Shown piece by piece: positions 1 to 7,940 of a stretch of 64,000 bases of DNA (positions are counted from its first letter, which is position 1; every line of letters starts with the position of its first letter). The notes below the pieces were generated by a model. The model was given only the letters and a program-made list of their open reading frames with translations. It searched no databases and was not told the origin of the DNA. A program made the translations under genes and the position numbers. The stretch comes from Anaerolineae bacterium (lineage in GTDB: Bacteria; Chloroflexota; Anaerolineae; Caldilineales; Caldilineaceae): positions 24,046-88,045 of the forward strand of contig JAUIHI010000029.1 in assembly GCA_030432295.1 (NCBI GenBank). The letters run 5' to 3'.

Positions 1-1
1 C

Positions 2-637
2 TACGATATGCTCAATGCGGGTTACGTCCTCGTCCGCGACGGCACACCCCTGCCCAACAAATTCGTCCTGGCCTTCGACGCACCCGGCGAACTGGCCGTC
101 TACCGCAACCCAGACGCCTTCCCCCGGGCCTGGCTGGTGGCCGATGCCCTGATCGTCCCCGACGCCGACGCCGCCCTGGCCGCCCTCACCGCGCCCGATT
201 TTGACCCATCCCAGACAGTCATTCTTTTCGCTGGCGACGGTGGACGACAGACGGCAGACGACGGACGAACCGCACCCAATCAACCAATCAACCAATCACC
301 CAATACCCAATACCCAATACCCAATACCGATTCTCCAAACTCCCTTGAATACCACATTTCTTCCCCCACCCCCGCCTACCTCGTCCTCAGCGAAGTCTGG
401 TATCCGGGCTGGCGGGCGACGGTCAACGGCGTGGAGACCCCTGTCCTGCGCGCCAACTACGCGCTGCGCGCTGTGGAAGTGCCCGCGGGGGAGGTGACTG
501 TCGAACTCTGGTTTGCACCCGATTCCTGGCGCTGGGGGCTGCGGCTGGCGTGGGTGGGGGTGGTGCTGTTGCTCGTGATTTGGCTGTTGACCGAACTGCA
601 AGCGTTTCTGCGACGGCTTGAGCCAGCCGAGAGCTAA
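2..637 (+). CDS. C-terminal part of a YfhO-type membrane protein (5' end outside window)
   Basis: The reading frame is open to the window edge, so only the last ~210 residues are present. The end resembles the C-terminal region of YfhO-like bacterial membrane proteins: a beta-rich extracytoplasmic segment with LSEVWYPGWRATVNG, then one hydrophobic segment (LAWVGVVLLLVIWLLTELQA) and a short basic tail. YfhO proteins are GT-C-like multi-pass proteins linked to glycosylation of cell-wall polymers in Firmicutes; the role here is inferred. Residues encoded by about 235-345 are low-complexity (Asn/Pro/Gln/Thr rich) and come from dispersed repeat DNA inserted in frame just before the conserved LVLSEVWYPGW stretch. 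Confidence 0.75.
   Translation, partial: YDMLNAGYVLVRDGTPLPNKFVLAFDAPGELAVYRNPDAFPRAWLVADALIVPDADAALAALTAPDFDPSQTVILFAGDGGRQTADDGRTAPNQPINQSPNTQYPIPNTDSPNSLEYHISSPTPAYLVLSEVWYPGWRATVNGVETPVLRANYALRAVEVPAGEVTVELWFAPDSWRWGLRLAWVGVVLLLVIWLLTELQAFLRRLEPAES
235..345 (+). repeat. Dispersed repeat DNA inside the YfhO-type gene
   Basis: A run of short tandem words (GGACGACAGACGGCAGACGACGG type, then CAACCAAT and CCCAATA repeated several times) lies in frame inside the coding region. The same words occur in intergenic repeats at 4690-4770, 6200-6350, 7886-7940, 14026-14096, 24350-24375 and 36087-36160. Confidence 0.75.
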
Positions 638-653
638 AAACGGCTGGCTCAAG
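617..653 (+). terminator. Hairpin spanning the stop codon
   Basis: Perfect 13-bp arms (617-629 and 641-653) with an 11-nt loop that contains the TAA stop at 635-637. No U-tract follows, so termination is possible but not certain. Confidence 0.45.
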
Positions 654-786
654 CGTGGAGTCATCATCGGTTCAAAAAGAGTTTTACGAGTTTCATTTTG
701 CCGCCTAAATGATTATACTAAAGATCACGGATTTAGTGTTTGTAGTATCAAGCGGGTTCTGCGTATATACTCGTAAGGAGACTCCT

Positions 787-2523
787 GTGCGTAGTAAGAA
801 TCTTTTCGTTCTTTTCATCGGTACTATCACGCTGCTGACCAGTCTTTTCTTCACTGCCCATGCCCAGGATCCATACCCGATTTATCTGCCGATTGTCATT
901 GGCTCTGGTTCTGATACAACAACCACGCCCACCAGTACACCAACTGCCACACCAACACGGGGTGCATTATCTATTTCCGGCTATGTCCAGAAAGGACCGT
1001 TTATCCAGGGTACGGAGATCACCGTCCGCGAATTGAACAACAGTCTTGTCCCGACTGGGCGCACTTTTACTGGTGTGATTGATGATAATACGGGCAGTTT
1101 CACCGTGAATGGGAATTTGGACTATTCCTATGTAGAACTCTCGGCAAATGGCTTTTATTTCAATGAGATAACTGGAGCACTATCGAACGCTCCAATTACT
1201 TTGCTGGCGTTAGTTGACACACAAGATACAACCAGTATCAATGTCAATCTGCTCACCCATTTGGAACGTAGACGGGTCGAATATCTGATCGGTCAATCTC
1301 TGACCTTTCGCCAAGCAAAAATCCAGGCACAGCAAGAGATACTCAATGCATTTAATATTGAAAATGTTGCAATCGGCAATTCTGAAACTCTGGACATCAG
1401 CAGAGCAGGAGAAGGCAATGCTGTTTTGCTGGCAATCTCCGCTATCCTTCAAAGCAACAAGTCAGAAGCCCAACTGACCGAGCTACTTTCCACAATCAGC
1501 GGCGATCTACGTACAGATGGTATCCTCAACAGTGCTAGTGTCAAGCAGGCATTAGTTAACTCCACCGAATTCTTAAAACCACGATGGACTACGATCCGCA
1601 GCAACATTGCAGATCGTTATGCAGACCTGGGTATGGAAGTCACCATTCCTGCATTTGAAGATTTCCTTTTTCGCCTTGACACTGTATCTCCATCTGTCCT
1701 CTTTACGCAACCAGGAAGCGAAGATGAATTAGAGGTAGATCATATAACGATTGTTTTTAATGATTTGATGGATCATGTTAGCTTAAGTAATACTACGATA
1801 AGCCTTAAGGATGCTAGTGGAAATCCCGTGGCAAGCACGCTTGAGATTGTCGATGCAGGTAGTCGCCGCGTCTCGACAATGAGAAGTAATTCTGACTACA
1901 ACTCCGTTATGCTTATATTTGCAGAAACACCGACACCGACCGCAACATTTACATCGACACCGACAGAAACGCCGACACCGACAGAAACGCCGATGCCGAC
2001 AGAAACGCCGATGCCGACAGAAACGCCGATGCCGACACCGACAGAAACGCCGATGCCGACACCGACAGAAACGCCGATGCCGACACCGACATCGACACCG
2101 ACACCGACACCCACAGAAACGCCGACATCGACACCGACAGAAACGCCGACATTGACACCGACAGAAACGCCGACACCTACAGAAACACCGATACCTACAC
2201 CTACGCCAACACCTACGCCGGATATCGGTACGGCTACGATTGTTACCCTTATCCCTGACGCACCTTTGCAACCTGGAACCTATATATTAACCATTGGGAC
2301 TGATGTAAAGGACTTAGCTGGCAATGGCTTGAATTCAGTGTTCACTGTAAACTTCATACATACCTCACAGTCTAGTACTCTATCTTTACCTTCTCACCGG
2401 TCAAGGGCCAGACACGAAAACGTTATCAACATGTTTTTCCAATTATGGTCAAGACCGCTGCCGATTGGCCCTATCTTGGACACAGAGCGCCTGGCGAAAA
2501 CAAGATATCTGCCATTCCCCTAA
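787..2523 (+). CDS. Secreted surface protein with a PT-rich repeat inside an Ig-like domain
   Basis: A GTG start at 787 is chosen because AAGGAG lies at 775-780 and it gives a clean signal peptide (hydrophobic to TAHA, then [13 protein letters not shown]). The first ~300 mature residues are of unknown family and follow a short Thr/Pro linker. Residues from about 318 look like the first half of a bacterial Ig-like (Big_5-type) domain, with [10 protein letters not shown]; the second half, with [20 protein letters not shown], comes after a ~100-residue Thr-Pro-Glu repeat coded by 1922-2220. The last ~50 residues look unrelated to the domain and may be a shifted tail. Gene function is unknown; cell-surface location is inferred from the signal peptide. 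Base composition is more AT-rich than that of most neighbours. Confidence 0.7.
   Translation: MRSKNLFVLFIGTITLLTSLFFTAHAQDPYPIYLPIVIGSGSDTTTTPTSTPTATPTRGALSISGYVQKGPFIQGTEITVRELNNSLVPTGRTFTGVIDDNTGSFTVNGNLDYSYVELSANGFYFNEITGALSNAPITLLALVDTQDTTSINVNLLTHLERRRVEYLIGQSLTFRQAKIQAQQEILNAFNIENVAIGNSETLDISRAGEGNAVLLAISAILQSNKSEAQLTELLSTISGDLRTDGILNSASVKQALVNSTEFLKPRWTTIRSNIADRYADLGMEVTIPAFEDFLFRLDTVSPSVLFTQPGSEDELEVDHITIVFNDLMDHVSLSNTTISLKDASGNPVASTLEIVDAGSRRVSTMRSNSDYNSVMLIFAETPTPTATFTSTPTETPTPTETPMPTETPMPTETPMPTPTETPMPTPTETPMPTPTSTPTPTPTETPTSTPTETPTLTPTETPTPTETPIPTPTPTPTPDIGTATIVTLIPDAPLQPGTYILTIGTDVKDLAGNGLNSVFTVNFIHTSQSSTLSLPSHRSRARHENVINMFFQLWSRPLPIGPILDTERLAKTRYLPFP
1922..2220 (+). repeat. Tandem repeat coding TPTETP units
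   Basis: Degenerate 12- and 18-bp units (words such as ACACCGACAGAAACGCCG and ATGCCGACAGAAACGCCG) are repeated about 20 times. They keep the frame and code Thr-Pro-Thr-Glu-Thr-Pro and Met-Pro-Thr variants. Near-identical units suggest slippage-driven length change. Confidence 0.9.
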
Positions 2524-2544
2524 AGTGGGGAGGCTGGGAGGGGG

Positions 2545-3399
2545 TCATCCCCCATACTTCGGCATCCGCCCAATCATCACCCGATCCCGCAACCGGTCGG
2601 GCAGGCGCTCGATCCAGACCCGAATCTGTGTGCTGCGCCCGATGACGTAGCGGACTTTGGGCGTGGGCGCGGTCAGCGCGTGATGCACCGCTTCGGCCAC
2701 ATTCTCCACGGGGATGCCCCCGCCTGTGCGTCTGCGCAAGGACGCGAAGAGGGAATCGAAGAGCGGGCCGTAGAGCCGCAGGGCTTCCGGAGAATATTGG
2801 GGAGCCACCTCCTTGGCAAAGGAGAGCGCCTTACCCCAGATAGGCGTGGCAACGGTTCCCGGCTGGATGGACGACACCTGAATTCCCCAGGGGTGCAGCT
2901 CCAGACGCAAGGCGTCGGTCAACGCTTCCAGCGCGTGTTTGGAGGCCGCATACAGCCCGATCATCGGCGTAGAACTGAAGCCAGCAATCGAGCTCATCAT
3001 CACAATCCGCCCCCGCGCCAGGCGCAGCAGGGGGATGAGGGGTTGGGTGACAGCCAGCTGGCCGGTCACATTCACCTCCAACACCCGGCGCAGTTCGTCC
3101 AAATCCACAAATTCCAGCACGCCGCCCGTTGCCATCCCCGCGTTGTTGACCAACCCGTGCAGGCCGTTATCGCCTACCGCAGCCGTCACCTCTGCGGCCA
3201 TCGCCGCGATAGATGCGCCGTCGGTCACATCCACTAGCACCGGCGTCAAGCGCTCCGACGCTTCAACGCTCAAAGCGTTTCCATCCGCCTCTTTGCGCAC
3301 CCCGGCAAAGACCCGCCAGCCCGCCCGGTCCATCCACAGCGCGCAGGCTTTGCCGATGCCGGTAGACGCGCCGGTTATCACTACTGATTTTTGAGTCAC
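2545..3399 (-). CDS. SDR family oxidoreductase
   Basis: Classical short-chain dehydrogenase/reductase of 284 residues. Visible motifs are TGASTGIG for the nucleotide-binding turn near the N-terminus, NNAG in the middle, SSIAG with the catalytic Ser, and YAASK for the catalytic Tyr and Lys. The start is GTG at 3399 with AAGGA about 10 nt upstream. The substrate cannot be told. The C-terminal ~80 residues are longer than in FabG-type enzymes and resemble SDRs acting on lipophilic substrates. It is first in a long minus-strand run of redox and acyl-CoA-type genes, but 283 bp and a repeat element separate it from the next gene. Confidence 0.85.
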   Translation of the reverse strand: MTQKSVVITGASTGIGKACALWMDRAGWRVFAGVRKEADGNALSVEASERLTPVLVDVTDGASIAAMAAEVTAAVGDNGLHGLVNNAGMATGGVLEFVDLDELRRVLEVNVTGQLAVTQPLIPLLRLARGRIVMMSSIAGFSSTPMIGLYAASKHALEALTDALRLELHPWGIQVSSIQPGTVATPIWGKALSFAKEVAPQYSPEALRLYGPLFDSLFASLRRRTGGGIPVENVAEAVHHALTAPTPKVRYVIGRSTQIRVWIERLPDRLRDRVMIGRMPKYGG

Positions 3400-3498
3400 G
3401 CTTCTGATTCCTTCTGATGATCTGTCGATTCAGAAAGGTGAAACGTGAGATGGGACGGCGATCTCACGCTAGTTTGCTGAACAGGTGAAGTCCAGTGA

Positions 3499-3624
3499 GC
3501 GCTGGTTGAGTAGCCGAGTCTTCGAGGCGTATCGAAACCAAGCGAACGGGTAACATCACATTTCTTCTCACCCGCTTGGTTTCGATACGGCTGGAAACAA
3601 CCCCAGCCTACTCAACCGGCGCTA
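3499..3624. repeat. MITE-like inverted-repeat element, copy 1
   Basis: The ends are the inverted sequences AGCGCTGGTTGAGTAG and CTACTCAACCGGCGCT. Inside is a second inverted pair, GTATCGAAACCAAGCG with CGCTTGGTTTCGATAC. Related copies lie at 34918-35062 and 46722-46885. A further pair of short arms (GTGAAACGTGAGA near 3440 and TCTCACGTTTCAC near 3638) encloses the element. No coding capacity is seen. Confidence 0.8.
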
Positions 3625-3682
3625 GTCCTGTGCAGTTCTCACGTTTCACGTTTCGATACGAAAATGAATGCTTGCTTCCCCT

Positions 3683-4660
3683 TCAGCCTGTCATTACCAC
3701 AACCTTCCCCACACTCCGCCGTTCCATCAGCGACTGCAACGCCGCGCCCGTCTCGGCAAGGGGATAGGCCGCGGAGATGTGGGGCTTCAGTTGGCCCGCT
3801 GCCTGCCAGGCGAAAAGCTGGGCCAGGGAATCGGTGAGCACTTGCGGGTCCCGTTTGGCGTAGGCGCCCCAATAGAGACCGACGACAGAGATATTCTTCA
3901 CTAGCAGCAGACCGGCCGGCGGTTGGGGGATGCGCCCGCTGGCAAAGCCGATGACCAGCAGCCGTCCTTCCCAGGCAATGCAGCGCAGGGAGCGGTCAAA
4001 GACATCCCCGCCCACCGGGTCGTAGATCACATCCGCGCCTTGCCCACCGGTAATGGACTTCACCCGTTCCACGAAATCTTCTTGCGTGTAGTCAATCGTA
4101 TAGGCTGCGCCGTAGCGTCGGGCCAGGACCAGTTTTTCGGCGCTGCTGGCGGTGGCGATGACTGTCGCGCCCAGCAATGCACCGATCTCCACTGCGGCCA
4201 GCCCTACGCCTCCCGCCGCGCCGTGGACGAGAAGTGTCTCGCCCGCCTGTAACTTGGCCCGGCGGGTCAGGGCCAGGTGACTGGTTCCATAGGCGATGAG
4301 AAAGCCCGCTGCACTCGCGTAGTCGATGGCATCGGGCAGGGGGGCGCAGCGGGCCGCGTCCACGGCCACCTGCTCGGCAAAGCCGCCCAACTCACAGAGC
4401 GCGGCCACCCGCTGACCGACGCGCAGATGCTCCACCCGGTCGCCCACGGCCAGCACATCCCCGGCCACCTCTCCGCCGGGGACAAAAGGCAGGGGCGGCT
4501 TCTCCTGATACTTGCCCTGGACAATCAGCGTATCGGCAAAATTCACCCCGCAGGCGCGGATGCCCACCACCACCTGTCCTGGCCCTATGGTCGGGTCGGG
4601 CAACTCGGCCAGGCGCAGCCCATCCGGGCCGGTCAATTCTGTGCAGAGCATCGCCTTCAA
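3683..4660 (-). CDS. NADPH:quinone oxidoreductase-like zinc-independent MDR
   Basis: Medium-chain dehydrogenase/reductase of the quinone oxidoreductase (QOR) class, ~325 residues. An N-terminal GroES-like fold (GVNFADTLIVQGKY, PFVPGGEVAGDV) is followed by a Rossmann domain with HGAAGGVG for NADPH. No structural-zinc cysteine cluster is seen, as expected for QORs. A TTG start at 4660 is preferred: it has AAGGAG at 4668-4673 (7 nt away) and gives the family N-terminus MKAMLCTELTGPDGL; the ATG at 4651 would lack it. It probably reduces quinones or enoyl thioesters, and its place next to SDR and MaoC genes suggests acyl metabolism. Confidence 0.85.
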   Translation of the reverse strand: MKAMLCTELTGPDGLRLAELPDPTIGPGQVVVGIRACGVNFADTLIVQGKYQEKPPLPFVPGGEVAGDVLAVGDRVEHLRVGQRVAALCELGGFAEQVAVDAARCAPLPDAIDYASAAGFLIAYGTSHLALTRRAKLQAGETLLVHGAAGGVGLAAVEIGALLGATVIATASSAEKLVLARRYGAAYTIDYTQEDFVERVKSITGGQGADVIYDPVGGDVFDRSLRCIAWEGRLLVIGFASGRIPQPPAGLLLVKNISVVGLYWGAYAKRDPQVLTDSLAQLFAWQAAGQLKPHISAAYPLAETGAALQSLMERRSVGKVVVMTG

Positions 4661-4689
4661 AGCATCTCTCCTTCTGGAATCCTTGTGAT

Positions 4690-4772
4690 AGGTAGATGGC
4701 AAACGGAAGACAAACCACAGAAGTCGAAAGAGAATCAACGTTCGTCCGTCGTCAGCGGTCTGCCGTCAAATT
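4690..4772. repeat. Dispersed GACGGACGAAC-type repeat
   Basis: The spacer holds GTTCGTCCGTCGTC and GGTCTGCCGTCAAA, which match words in the repeats at 235-275, 5655-5685, 6199-6350 and 36087-36160. No gene is seen in it. Confidence 0.6.
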
Positions 4773-4802
4773 CCCACATTCAAACCTCCACATTCCGCAT
4801 TC

Positions 4803-5639
4803 TTAGATTCCCATTCCGCCGGTCACTTCCAACACGTGGCCGGTAATATACCGGGCCAAGGGCGAGGCCATCAACACAATCCCGCCCGCGGCCTCTTCTG
4901 GCGTGGCGGCCCGGCCCAGGGGGATGTGCTGCTCGATGTTGCTGTCCAGCAGGGCGCGCACTTTCTGGGGGATGCCCAGGACGATCTCTTTGCCGTCGAT
5001 GTCGATGGCCTCTTCCTGGACTTCCTTTGTGCGGGTCAGCCGGGTGTCGATGTAGCCGAAGGCCACCGCGTTGCAACGGATGCCCAGATGGCCCCACTCT
5101 TTGGCGACGGTTTTGGTCAGGCCGACGATGCCCATTTTACCCGTGGCGTAGTTGCCCTGGCCGATGTTGCCGTGCAGCCCGCTGGTGGAGGAGACGTTAA
5201 CGACGCAGCGGTTGCTGAAGGGCTGGCCTGCCTCTTTCTCTGCCTGGGCCGCCTCGCGCAGATAGGGAGCAACGGCCCGGATCATCCGAAAGGGCGCGGT
5301 GGCGTGGACATCCAGAATGGCCTGCCACTGCTCGTCGGTCATCTTGTGGATCATCCCGTCCCAGGTGTAGCCCGCGTTGTTGACGAGGATGTGAATCCCG
5401 CCAAAGGCATCCGCCGCGGCCTGCATCAGCTTCTCTGGGAAGGCCGGCTCGGTGACGCTGCCGGGCACAGCAATGGCTTTGCCGCCGGCCTGGGTGATGG
5501 CGTGGGCGGTCTCCTCGGCTGGCTCCGCGTTCAGGTCGTTGACCACCACTGACGCGCCCTGCTCCCCAAATATCCGAGCCGCAGCCGCGCCAATCCCCCG
5601 CCCCGCGCCGGTGATGATGACTGTCTGGTTTATGAACAT
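4803..5639 (-). CDS. SDR oxidoreductase, FabG-like (3-oxoacyl thioester reductase type)
   Basis: 278-residue SDR with TGAGRGIG at residues ~11-18, NNAG, NVSSTSG and the catalytic pair in NYATGK. The C-terminal end is GHVLEVTGGMGI, the usual FabG ending. An insertion of ~20 residues relative to FabG after the active site (TKEVQEEAIDIDGKEIV) is like that of SDRs of the multifunctional peroxisomal enzyme type. It lies 67 bp downstream of the MaoC hydratase gene on the same strand, so a hydratase plus hydroxyacyl dehydrogenase pair is likely. Start ATG with ACGGAG upstream. Confidence 0.85.
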   Translation of the reverse strand: MFINQTVIITGAGRGIGAAAARIFGEQGASVVVNDLNAEPAEETAHAITQAGGKAIAVPGSVTEPAFPEKLMQAAADAFGGIHILVNNAGYTWDGMIHKMTDEQWQAILDVHATAPFRMIRAVAPYLREAAQAEKEAGQPFSNRCVVNVSSTSGLHGNIGQGNYATGKMGIVGLTKTVAKEWGHLGIRCNAVAFGYIDTRLTRTKEVQEEAIDIDGKEIVLGIPQKVRALLDSNIEQHIPLGRAATPEEAAGGIVLMASPLARYITGHVLEVTGGMGI

Positions 5640-5706
5640 TCGGTTCTCCGTTCTATTTTGACGGCAGACAACAGACCGTCGACCGCGGCACTAACCAACT
5701 CGCTCT

Positions 5707-6177
5707 TCAAAAATAGATCCGCGAAACTGTCTCGGCCACACACGCTGGTTTGGCCGCGCCGTCGATTTCGATGGTCATTTTGCTGATCATTTGCAGGCAG
5801 TCGCCCCCTACTTCCTCCACGCTGACCAGTTCCGTGCGAGCGCGCACCCGGCTGCCCGCCACCACCGGATGGGGAAAGCGCACCCGGTTCAGCCCGTAGT
5901 TGACTGAGAGTTTGATGCCCGGATAGGGAGGCTTCGCCGCGTTGACCCGTCCTGCCAGATGGGGGATGAGGGAGAGGGTCAGATAGCCGTGGGCGACTGG
6001 TCCGCCAAAGGGGGATTCCCGGCTGGCCCGCGCCGGGTCCACGTGAATCCACTGGTTGTCCAGCGTCGCCGCGGCAAAGGCGTCGATGCGCGCCTGGTCA
6101 ATCGTCAGCCACCCGCCCACGTGGGTTTCTGTGCCGACTTTGGAACGGAGATCGGTTAGGGCGGTCAGGTAAGACAT
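5707..6177 (-). CDS. MaoC family dehydratase
   Basis: Hot-dog fold hydratase of 156 residues. The hydratase motif region is visible as TLDNQWIHVD, with the catalytic Asp and His spaced as in (R)-specific enoyl-CoA hydratases, followed by GGPVAHGYLTLSLIP. The start ATG at 6177 has AAGGAG at 6185-6190. It likely adds water to an enoyl-CoA; the following SDR at 4803-5639 could oxidise the product. The substrate chain is unknown. Confidence 0.88.
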   Translation of the reverse strand: MSYLTALTDLRSKVGTETHVGGWLTIDQARIDAFAAATLDNQWIHVDPARASRESPFGGPVAHGYLTLSLIPHLAGRVNAAKPPYPGIKLSVNYGLNRVRFPHPVVAGSRVRARTELVSVEEVGGDCLQMISKMTIEIDGAAKPACVAETVSRIYF

Positions 6178-6198
6178 TGGGTAACTCCTTTCGTTGAT

Positions 6199-6350
6199 CG
6201 GACGACCGACGATGGACGAAAGACGAACCAGTTCGTCAATTGTTCGTCTTTCGTCTGTCTTCAGTTTTGCGCAGTTGATTTTCCGCCTGTCCGAAAGTAT
6301 CAAGAGGCGAAGCAGTTCACCATTCGTTCGTCTTCCGTCTATCGTCCGAG
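6199..6350. repeat. Dispersed GACGAAAGACGAAC-type repeat with inverted arms
   Basis: GGACGAAAGACGAAC (6215-6229) faces GTTCGTCTTTCGTC (6241-6254), and a further TTCGTTCGTCTTCCGTC lies near 6322. It fills the spacer between the MaoC gene and the upstream SDR gene. No gene is seen. Confidence 0.7.
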
Positions 6351-6357
6351 GTCGTCG

Positions 6358-7125
6358 TTACGCCGTCAATCCCCCGTCGATATTCACCGCCTGCCCGGTC
6401 ACAAAACCCGCGCCCTCGGAGCAGAGCCAGAGGATGGCGTGGGCGATGTCTGCGGCTTCGCCAAAACGGCGCATGGGGATACTCTTCTCGAAGCGTTCGG
6501 CCAGCCGGTCGTTGCCTTCGATCATCCCGTCGAAGAGGGGTGTGCGGGTGAAGACCGGGCAGACCGCATTGACCCGGATATTCTGCCGGGCGTACTCCTG
6601 GGCCGCGGTGCGGGTGAGGCCGATGACGCCGTGCTTGCTGGCAGTGTAGGCTGGTGCGTTCGCCAATGCGCGCTGGCCCGCAATCGACGCTACATTGACA
6701 ATCGCCCCGCCGCTTTGGGCGCTGCCACCCTGGGCCACCATACGGCGAATCTCCTGCTGCATACAATAGAAGACGCCGCTCAGGTTGACAGCCAGCACCC
6801 GCGCCCAGTCGTCCAGGGGATAGTCTGCCGTGCGTGCCCACGCGCCGCCGATACCCGCATTGTTGACGGCAATGTCGAGCCGTCCGAATTGGCGCACGGC
6901 CTCTGCCACCAGCGCTTCCACCTCCTCCGGCTGGGATACATCCGCGCCGACGAAAATGGCCTCGCCGCCCGCCTGTCGGATGGAACCGACAGTCTCTTGC
7001 CCGCCCGTTTCGTTCACATCCGAGACGACGACGGACGCACCGCCCGCGGCAAAAGCCAGCGCGGTCGCCCGCCCGATGCCAGACCCCGCGCCCGTAATCA
7101 GCGCAACTTTTCCCTGAAAAGTCAT
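6358..7125 (-). CDS. SDR family oxidoreductase
   Basis: 255-residue SDR with TGAGSGIG, NNAGIGG, NVASIAG and YTASK, ending in TGQAVNIDGGLTA, all typical of FabG-like NAD(P)H dehydrogenases. The ATG at 7125 is chosen because GGGAAGG lies just upstream and the longer frame would start inside repeat DNA. It is the third SDR on this strand within 4.6 kb; the paralogues differ in their substrate-binding halves, so distinct substrates are likely. Confidence 0.88.
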   Translation of the reverse strand: MTFQGKVALITGAGSGIGRATALAFAAGGASVVVSDVNETGGQETVGSIRQAGGEAIFVGADVSQPEEVEALVAEAVRQFGRLDIAVNNAGIGGAWARTADYPLDDWARVLAVNLSGVFYCMQQEIRRMVAQGGSAQSGGAIVNVASIAGQRALANAPAYTASKHGVIGLTRTAAQEYARQNIRVNAVCPVFTRTPLFDGMIEGNDRLAERFEKSIPMRRFGEAADIAHAILWLCSEGAGFVTGQAVNIDGGLTA

Positions 7126-7149
7126 TGCCTTCCCTTTCCCAAGCATTTC

Positions 7150-7224
7150 AACGCAAAGTTGCAAAGGGGGCAAAGATGCAAAGATTTTTTCTCTGCGTCT
7201 TTGCATCTTTGCATCTCTGCGTTA
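7150..7224. repeat. Palindromic AACGCAAAG repeat
   Basis: The left part has AACGCAAAGTTGCAAAG and GCAAAGATGCAAAG; the right part has CTTTGCATCTTTGCATC and CTCTGCGTT, forming an imperfect hairpin. The same family is at 38448-38530. Its right edge supplies the TAA stop (7222-7224) of the neighbouring cyclase gene. Confidence 0.8.
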
Positions 7225-7866
7225 AGCTGGTTCTCTTCTTAAAATTGCCCGCACAGGTGCGCCGTCGTTGTCGGTTTTCAGGGGCAGGGCAATGAGTTCG
7301 TACTCGCCTGGCTCCACATCCTTCAATTGCAGAATTTCCAAAATCGAGATATTGCCCGTGCGCAAAGTTCTATGGGCAGTGAGGGTTTTGCTCTCTTGTG
7401 GGTCCACGGAGGGCGCGTCGGTCCCGAAAAGGCGCAGCCCACTCTCGACGAGCAGTTGAGCCGTCGCCGGCGCAAGATAGACAAACTGATCGTCCCAGCG
7501 GTCATCCGGCAGAGCGCTGGCTTTACTCTTCACCAGCAGACGGCGCACCTGCCGCAAATCCACCCCAGCCAGATGTGCGGGCAGAATCGGGCCGCCGTCG
7601 GGCAGGGCCTCCCGCAAGTCAATGACCGTCGCCGGTCCGATGTAGGCGTCCAACGACATCTCCGCCAGCCGCTCGCCGGTGGGGTCGTAGTGAAAGTGGG
7701 CGTCGGTGTGGGTTCCGCAGTGGCCGCTGAAGGTGATTGTCGAGAGATTGACCGAGCCGCCCTCGTCCATCCGCACCAGATATTCGGTGGAATAGGGGCT
7801 GTCGCCGGGCCAGACGGCCAGGGAAGGGGTGATGGGGCGGGTGATGTCGAAGATACGCATAGTCAT
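7222..7866 (-). CDS. Cyclase family protein, arylformamidase (KynB)-like
   Basis: 214 residues. The metal-binding motif HCGTHTDAHFH (HxGTHxDxxxH) sits near residue 50, and FGTDAPSVDPQESK matches the KynB active-site region. KynB hydrolyses N-formylkynurenine with two zinc ions, and related cyclases act on other amides or lactones. No other kynurenine gene is near, so the substrate is open. The start is MTMRIFD at 7866 (or the inner ATG at 7860); no Shine-Dalgarno is seen. The upstream spacer is a palindromic repeat, and the stop codon lies on the edge of another. Confidence 0.82.
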   Translation of the reverse strand: MTMRIFDITRPITPSLAVWPGDSPYSTEYLVRMDEGGSVNLSTITFSGHCGTHTDAHFHYDPTGERLAEMSLDAYIGPATVIDLREALPDGGPILPAHLAGVDLRQVRRLLVKSKASALPDDRWDDQFVYLAPATAQLLVESGLRLFGTDAPSVDPQESKTLTAHRTLRTGNISILEILQLKDVEPGEYELIALPLKTDNDGAPVRAILRREPA

Positions 7867-7885
7867 CTGTTGTGTGGGATATGGG

Positions 7886-7940
7886 GTATTAGATATTGGG
7901 CAGTGACATCGGCAGCGCATCACTGCCCAATATCTAATAC
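7886..7940. repeat. Perfect 21-bp palindromic repeat overlapping a gene end
   Basis: Arms 7886-7906 and 7920-7940 are perfect inverted copies with a 13-nt loop; the words are GTATTAGATATTGGGC. The right arm contains the TAG stop and the last codons of the solute-binding protein gene that ends at 7934. It belongs to the CCCAATA family also seen at 14026-14096. Confidence 0.88.

Noticed and set aside
1783..2271. Arg/Cys-rich and Val/Gly-rich proteins opposite the PT repeat
   Set aside because: They mirror the repeat of the plus-strand gene and have no ribosome site or recognisable domain.
3499..3624. Insertion sequence
   Set aside because: Inverted ends exist but the element is ~126 bp with no transposase gene, so it is listed as a MITE-like repeat.
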